Assembly (NCBI RefSeq): GCF_036370855.1
Contig: NC_088105.1
Location: 11,103,619-11,167,618, forward strand
Direction: 5' to 3'
DNA: 64,000 bases
Origin: Dromaius novaehollandiae
Taxonomy: Eukaryota; Chordata; Aves; Casuariiformes; Dromaiidae
The notes beneath the pieces were generated by a model that ran no database searches, was not told the origin of the DNA, and saw only the letters and a program-made list of their open reading frames with translations. A program made the position numbers and the translations under genes. Below, in pieces: positions 58,361-64,000 of the stretch. Every line of letters begins with the position of its first letter. Positions within the stretch are counted from its first letter, which is position 1.

Positions 58361-61300
58361 CACCGGGCTTGCCATGCTCCACGTCTGCATCAGGCACAGC
58401 CCTCTCTAAGGTCCTTCCACCACCGGGGCCCTCGATGCAAATGACCTGGATTTTGGAACAGGAGAGGACAGACATGAGGAGCAGAAAGCAAGCGGGAAAG
58501 TATTTCTCAGGGTAACCTCCTTTGTTTTTGGTCACACTGATTTACAGTTAGATCTCGTCTGCCTTTTCCTTCTTCTAATGGCTACAATGCCTATTTGAAA
58601 GCAAGGATGCTTTTTTCTGCACTTTCACAACTATTTTTCTGCTTTCTTAAATACAGAACCACCAGGAAGCAAAATGCAGACATTGTTAATCACAGAGGCC
58701 CTGACGATCTGGCAGGTTGCAAGTCCAGCAGCTGTTTCTCTTGATGGCTAAGGACTGAATGTGTTACAATGCCAGGTGAGTTGTAGCAGCCTCTCCTATT
58801 TTTGGAAGGCCCAACAGAGGAAAGAGCTGGGGATCAACTCCCTGATGTTAATGGAGAATAATGTAGTGTAAACAGTGTGATCTTAATAAAGGTCACAGGC
58901 CATTCAATGTTTCCAGAGAAATAAAAGTAGTAAGAGAGTGAGGAATCTGGAGCTGTGCCAAAGAAGGTGGGAAGGCTGCCTGCTAGGTCCCCCAGGCTGG
59001 GTCATGCAGAGCAGATGCCCTGCGTGCTGCCGACAGTGGGTGTGGGCACACCAAGCCACCTCCTGCTTCTAAGCACAGAAGCAGCAGCTCAATCACGTTT
59101 CTGCTCCCCGGCTTATTGCAGAACATCTAAAGAGAAGAAAAACCACACCCTGACCATGAGCCTGATGCAGACAGCACTCTGTGGTGGGTTTGCTCACTGC
59201 CCTGGTGTTGTGGGATGTGCAGAGCCCAGGAATAGAGGCTGGGCCTGTCACAATCCCCATCATCATACTGCAAGCCTGGTGCTGCTGGGACAGCAAGGAC
59301 TCAGCACACTGGTCAAATGGACTGATGCTTTGAAAAAACATCTGTTTTATTCTCACCAGTGCTCTTTGCAGTTTTATGGGCAGGTCACTGGGCTTTGACC
59401 TGCTCTCATGAACACTGTGTAAAATAGTCTGTGAAGGACATACTGCATGAGGGGTCCAAAGAGCAAAGAGCGTCCTGCCCCCCACAGTGCTGCAAGGCCG
59501 AGGAGGTGAGTGTGAGGTGAGGGCGTTTGAGCAGTCAGTTCTGAGGAAGGCAAAAATACTTGCAAACCCCAGAAGGGAAAGGGAAAAGCACCATTACTCT
59601 AACTAACAGGAGATGCAGTGAATTCCTCTTTGGATGCTGACTTACTAGTATTCCCCAGCTCCCTTGTTCAGAGACTACTGGATAATTTCAAGCCAGCTGG
59701 CTCAGCCTTAGCAAGCCTGCTATTAGAGCTAGCAGTTGCAAGGGTTGGGAAATGCCAAGACTGCTGTGAGCTATTTATTTGTTCTTCGGGGGAAAGCTAT
59801 GGAGAGTGACATACAGGCTGTCTAGTGTGCCGCAGTCCACAGTTACATGGTGTAAAGGGATGGAAGAAGACCTGCATTAAAACTTAATGCTACTCACATA
59901 CAGCGCGAGGATGAACCTGTTCTCCAAAGCCCTAGCAGCCTTCCAGAGACAATAATCCAGGTTCGGTCTACAGTGTGACACCTGGGGCTTTTGGAGGCAT
60001 CCTTGCAGAAGGGGATAGACCCCAGCTGCCCCTGGGCTGTGCTCTCCCTGGGATCTCCCACCTGCACTTCCCATCGCTTTTGGGCCTGCCTCCCCCACTG
60101 CTCCCAGGTCAAACTGGCAGAGCCTTACCTTGCTGGGTGAGCATGGGTGAGCAGGGCTGGAGGGCAGCCGTCCCCGGCAGGAACAGCCGCTTGGGGCCCT
60201 GCGTAGGGGACGAGGGGGCCTGGTGCAGAGCAGACCATGAGAGCGTGCCTGTATGTCTCACCCTTTTGTGTCCAGCGGAGCAGCTGCAGAGCTGCTGGAG
60301 GTGGGGCCTCTTTCCTCTCCCCAGCCTTGCTGCCTGCATCGCAGAGAGCAGCCTGGGAAATGCAGCAGGGCTGCCCTGCCTCACTGCCTGAGCCGCTTGC
60401 CTCTCCTCCCATCTCTGCCTCCGGTGACGGAGGGCACCGAGTGCCCTGGGCTCCCTCCCCTCTGCCCATGCGAGCTTGTGCCTCCCGGAGCACCTACCAG
60501 CGTGCTTTTGTCCGCTCCTGCCTCTGAGATGCTATTTCCACTTCTGCTGGGAGAGAGTGCCCAGGGCTAATAGTGCTCATGTCTGGCTGCTTTTCCCCCC
60601 GTTCCTCCCAGGACATCGCTCTATGACCTTCAGTTTGACTGTGGTGCCTTGCACTAAATCACTGCTTTTCTTCCCTTTCAAGACTTGTTTTGTCCCCATC
60701 TGGTTGTTTCTTGGCCATTGTGTGAGCGGTTTCTCCCTCCCTTCAAGCCCAACCTGTGTGTTTCTGTCTCTCTTCAGTGTGGGAGCTTTCCCGCAGCAAT
60801 ATTCCCTCCTTATTTCTCTTACTGCTTGTGTCACACACTGCTTAATTTTCCATCCTTCATTGCGGGGACTTCTCTCCGCCCTCTGGGATCAGAATCAACT
60901 TCCAAAACTCTTCTCCTTGCTCTAAGCTGACTCACTTCATCAACCATCTCGGCACTGTGTACTCTCTGGATATGGTTGTTTTATTTGAGATTAGCTGAAG
61001 CAGACTTGCTTTGCTGCCTTGCATCTGGAAAGTAAACAGTCCATGTTTCTGTCCAGCCCACAGTGGCCTTAACAAGTCCATCTCCCAGCTGCTGCTCACT
61101 GGTATTTTTCTTTACAGATGCAGTGGGTTGGATGGGACCTGGAGACTGGAGCCTGGGTTAGAGATGCTACTGGCTGCCCTGTGACCTGCGAGCGTGCTGA
61201 GCCCCAGTGTTGGCACAGCCCAGGGCAGCAAACTGGGGAGCAGGGAAGGGATGGGTGGGGGGAAGATGAGACTAGCTTGAGCCTGTGTCCCTGTCTCGGA

Positions 61301-64000
61301 TCGTGAGGCCACAACCTGCCCCAAGGCCCGTGTTGTGTATCCTAGCTGCCATACCATTTGCAGCTGATTGGTTTTTTTTTTTCTTTTTTTGGTATATAAA
61401 GGATCTTAATGGATCATTTTCTTGAATCCCAAAGACAGCTGCATAAACAAGACAGTCTTGGCAAGGAGGAAAAGAAAAGAAACTGCAAAAGTCCTTAGAG
61501 CAGGCACTATTTCAGCACAACATTATGGAGCAGTCTCCGGTCCCACACTGCTGATTAGGGCTTGGCAGCAAGTGCAAATAATCCCTGCCAAGAGGGGAAG
61601 ATGAGCCTGCTTTCAGGAACACACGGAGCGCGTGGGAAGGGTGGCTTATCCCACACCCCACTCGGAGCATCTTCACTGACTGCCGTGAAGATGGTCCAAA
61701 GCAAAATTCCACTGACCACGCAGACACATGACAAAGCAGTTGCCATCATGCTGCCTCCTCTCCGTGTTCTCGTTTCCTGTGGTTTTCCTCTCTCAGACAC
61801 CTTACAGGCAGTAAATGAGAACACATGTCTCAGAGGTGCTCTAGATCCAGTAACTCAAAGGAATTAATGTTTCAGGAATGCACAGGAAACCAGAGACACA
61901 CAAACACATTTCTCTCTGGAGTCGGTGCCAATGGGACTATGGGGTCTCCTGCCGAGCAATGGTGTATGTAAGCCCCAGTGCACAGGCTGTTTCAGCAGGA
62001 CGGAGTTTTTCTCCTAGAGGCTTAAACCATTATTTATTGCAGGGATCCAATATAAACGAGCTGGCTTCCCAAACAACTGATCCTGCAGCGAGGGCAGGAC
62101 GGTTGATGGGAAGCCAGCCACCCCACGGGCACGCCTGCACATCTTGCAAGTGCCCGTCGCGAGGACCTGGCATCCAGCCACCGAGGAGCCCGCAGACCAG
62201 GTGTGCGTAGGCCTTTGACAGCCAGGAGTGTTGTAAAGGGGTCTAGGAGAGTTATGGAGGTCCTGGGGATTCAGATGTTGGATGCGGGATCACTTTGACT
62301 CTCTGGTAATCCCAGCACTAAGTAGTATTTTTTTACCCTGTGACTGACTAAATAAATAGCTTATTAAAAAACTCTACATGGGGCCCTGCACAGGGTGAAG
62401 AACTAGCCCACCATTTTCATAGCACCAGCCCACAATACCCAGCATCAAACATCCCAGCTCAGCTCAGACCCCAGCTGAGACGGCAGACACGCAGTCCACC
62501 CCGAAATTTCCAGTCAGCTCTAATACTTTTGGTTTTTACATCCTATGTTCTGTACAAATTATAGCAGTACTGATGGTATCACTGCATGGAGAGACATGAC
62601 TGCACTCGCTCCCAGCATGACGCAGATGACTCCACCGTGAGTGTTATCAGCCGCACTTCCCTGGGATTTTCTTTCTTTTTTTTCAGCCAGCAGATACCAG
62701 AGAGATTTTTCCAGCCATCATGCTGCTCTCTCCACAGTTACCTGCAGCAAACTAATGTCAAACAAATCCTGGAAGGCAATGAACAAGTGGATTGAAAGGA
62801 AGCTCTTCAAATGCTCCAGCTGGCCTGATGAAACGCCTCTGGGACGGTGGCTTTTAAAAGTCCCCCTTCACTGCCATGTCACCACAGGAGTCAGTTTGCT
62901 CCATGGGTGCTCCCTAGGTGGTCTGCAGAGTAGAAAGCCTTTCCCAGGAAAAAAATACAGCTTTATGATTATTATTTGTGTTAAAGGTTGCTAGGAATTG
63001 GGACAGAAAAGCAAAAGATAGGCGCTTTTTCCCTTTGTCTGAAAAGCCTTTTATCATGTGCAAGGCTTTTTTTTTTACCCACAAAAAAAACGTGGGAGAG
63101 CAAGGCTGGAACTGCCCATCTCCTTCACCATGCCCTGGCCGAGGTCTCCCTGGGCCATGCTGGCGGTGGCGCAGGGACGCGGGCGCTGAGCCGGGAGCTG
63201 CCCCGGCCAGGTGCCCCGGCAGCAGCAGGCTCACGCTCCAGGGCACGCTGCCGGCACGGGGCACCCGGCACCCAGCCCGGCGAGCAGGGATGGCGGAGGA
63301 CCCAAGTCCTCTCTGTCCTGTTCCTCCCACTCCAGGAAGAATTAGTGCTTTTTAAAAGACCAAATCTGGCAAGTCGAAGGGGCTGGGACTTTGTTTTAGG
63401 TTTTGGGGTCTGGTAGGACTGGGGTTTAGCGTGGGTTGGGAAACAGCATTAGGACTCAAAACTCTAGGGAAGCTGTCACCGAACACAAGCAAGAGGTGGT
63501 TTAAAAACCAGAGGGCAAGAGAAAGTCCCTGGAAGAGGCTGCAGAGACTGGACACAGGCTCAGCTCGTTACAGCATCCAGAGGAGCATCATTGTGGCCAG
63601 CTGAGGCCAATCTGGGAGCTAGAAAGGGAGCTGGGCAAGAGGTGGGGCTCCCTTTGTAAGCCTGGTTGCTGAAAGAGGTACTGAAGCTTTGCTTTGTCTC
63701 TCTGGGAGCTGCCTAGCAGGATGGACTTCGCCCATGGGTCCCTTTCCCATGCCCTCCTCTGTCCCTGCCCTGGGCAGCTGTGCTGCTGCAGCCAGCCAGA
63801 AAGGAAATGTTGTAAAAGAAAAAGGTAATTTTGATGACCCTGACTGCATCCCATGCCCCTGGGAGGGGATGCAAACATGCTGTCAGGGGAAAATACAAGA
63901 AACTCCCCTCCTTCTCAGGTAGTGAGTTCTCCTGAGCTAATTTCTAACTGCAACAGCGATCTGTACTGAAGATGCGACTGAGCAGAAAGCCTTGTAAAAT
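58361..64000. other. Stretch with no supported gene; upstream exons of gene C may lie here
   Basis: Open frames are short and overlap on both strands without recognisable domains. Gene C needs at least one 5' exon on the - strand, which should lie here or beyond the window. The best candidate start region is the CpG-dense patch at 63110-63310. Confidence 0.4.
63110..63310 (-). promoter_or_regulatory. CpG-dense patch, candidate promoter or first exon of gene C
   Basis: CpG density is high (GGTGGCGCAGGGACGCGGGCG, CACGCTGCCGGCACGGGG, CCCGGCGAGC) within CpG-poor DNA. On the - strand an ATG with good context (GCCAGCATGG, near 63160) opens a short frame. The link to gene C, 4.8 kb downstream on the same strand, rests on position only. 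Confidence 0.3.

Noticed and set aside
57368-58444. 358-codon plus-strand frame opposite gene C
   Set aside because: It is the antisense shadow of the finger exon with no domain of its own.
63713-63830. Short ATG-started frame followed by AAAAAGGTAATT, resembling an exon with a donor
   Set aside because: The 35-codon frame is Cys- and Lys-rich by chance and stops at once. There is no acceptor with a good pyrimidine tract and no partner exon.
1-64000. CRISPR arrays, tRNA or rRNA genes, bacterial operons, intact retroviral genes
   Set aside because: I saw no direct-repeat/spacer pattern, cloverleaf, rRNA-like sequence or intact retroviral coding region. The only tandem array is the 43-bp minisatellite, whose units are contiguous and have no unique spacers.

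Overview
The window is vertebrate nuclear DNA, most likely from a bird or other sauropsid. Only a few short stretches are protein coding, transcripts start in CpG islands, and the recognisable interspersed repeats are old fragments: two CR1-type LINE pieces and one MIR-like SINE. I see no Alu, B1 or L1 sequence and no bacterial-style gene layout. Most of the long open frames in the GC-rich parts are chance frames.

Layout. (1) Bases 1-128 are the 3' end of a coding exon read on the + strand. Its 41-residue tail fits the C-terminus of MN1, a transcriptional co-regulator. A long 3' UTR probably follows, to a poly(A) signal at 5247. (2) From about 5.3 to 38.8 kb I find no protein gene I can support. 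The first part is GC-rich with scattered CpG-dense patches. The part from about 21.6 to 37.7 kb is AT-rich and desert-like, with islands that resemble conserved non-coding elements. (3) At 38.86-39.91 kb a degenerate 43-bp minisatellite runs into a CpG island (39.88-40.33 kb). (4) That island starts the first of two tandem C2H2 zinc-finger genes, gene A (coding 42816-43985). A second island at 46.19-46.70 kb starts its paralogue, gene B (coding 48588-49754). Both genes have a non-coding first exon, an intron of about 2 kb, and the whole protein in exon 2. (5) A third C2H2 gene, gene C, lies on the - strand at 56.9-58.35 kb. Its reading frame is broken by an in-frame TGA inside finger 6, with three more intact fingers beyond it. 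(6) From 58.4 to 64.0 kb there is no clear gene; a CpG-dense patch at 63.1-63.3 kb could be the start of gene C.

The three finger genes form a small local cluster of probable DNA-binding transcription factors. None has a visible KRAB, SCAN or BTB domain. Genes A and B share an unfamiliar acidic N-terminal module, a homologous upstream ORF, and a 124-bp block of perfect identity that points to recent gene conversion. Gene A has lost a zinc-binding Cys in finger 1. Gene C has lost one in finger 4 and gained the stop, so the cluster is still being copied, homogenised and degraded.
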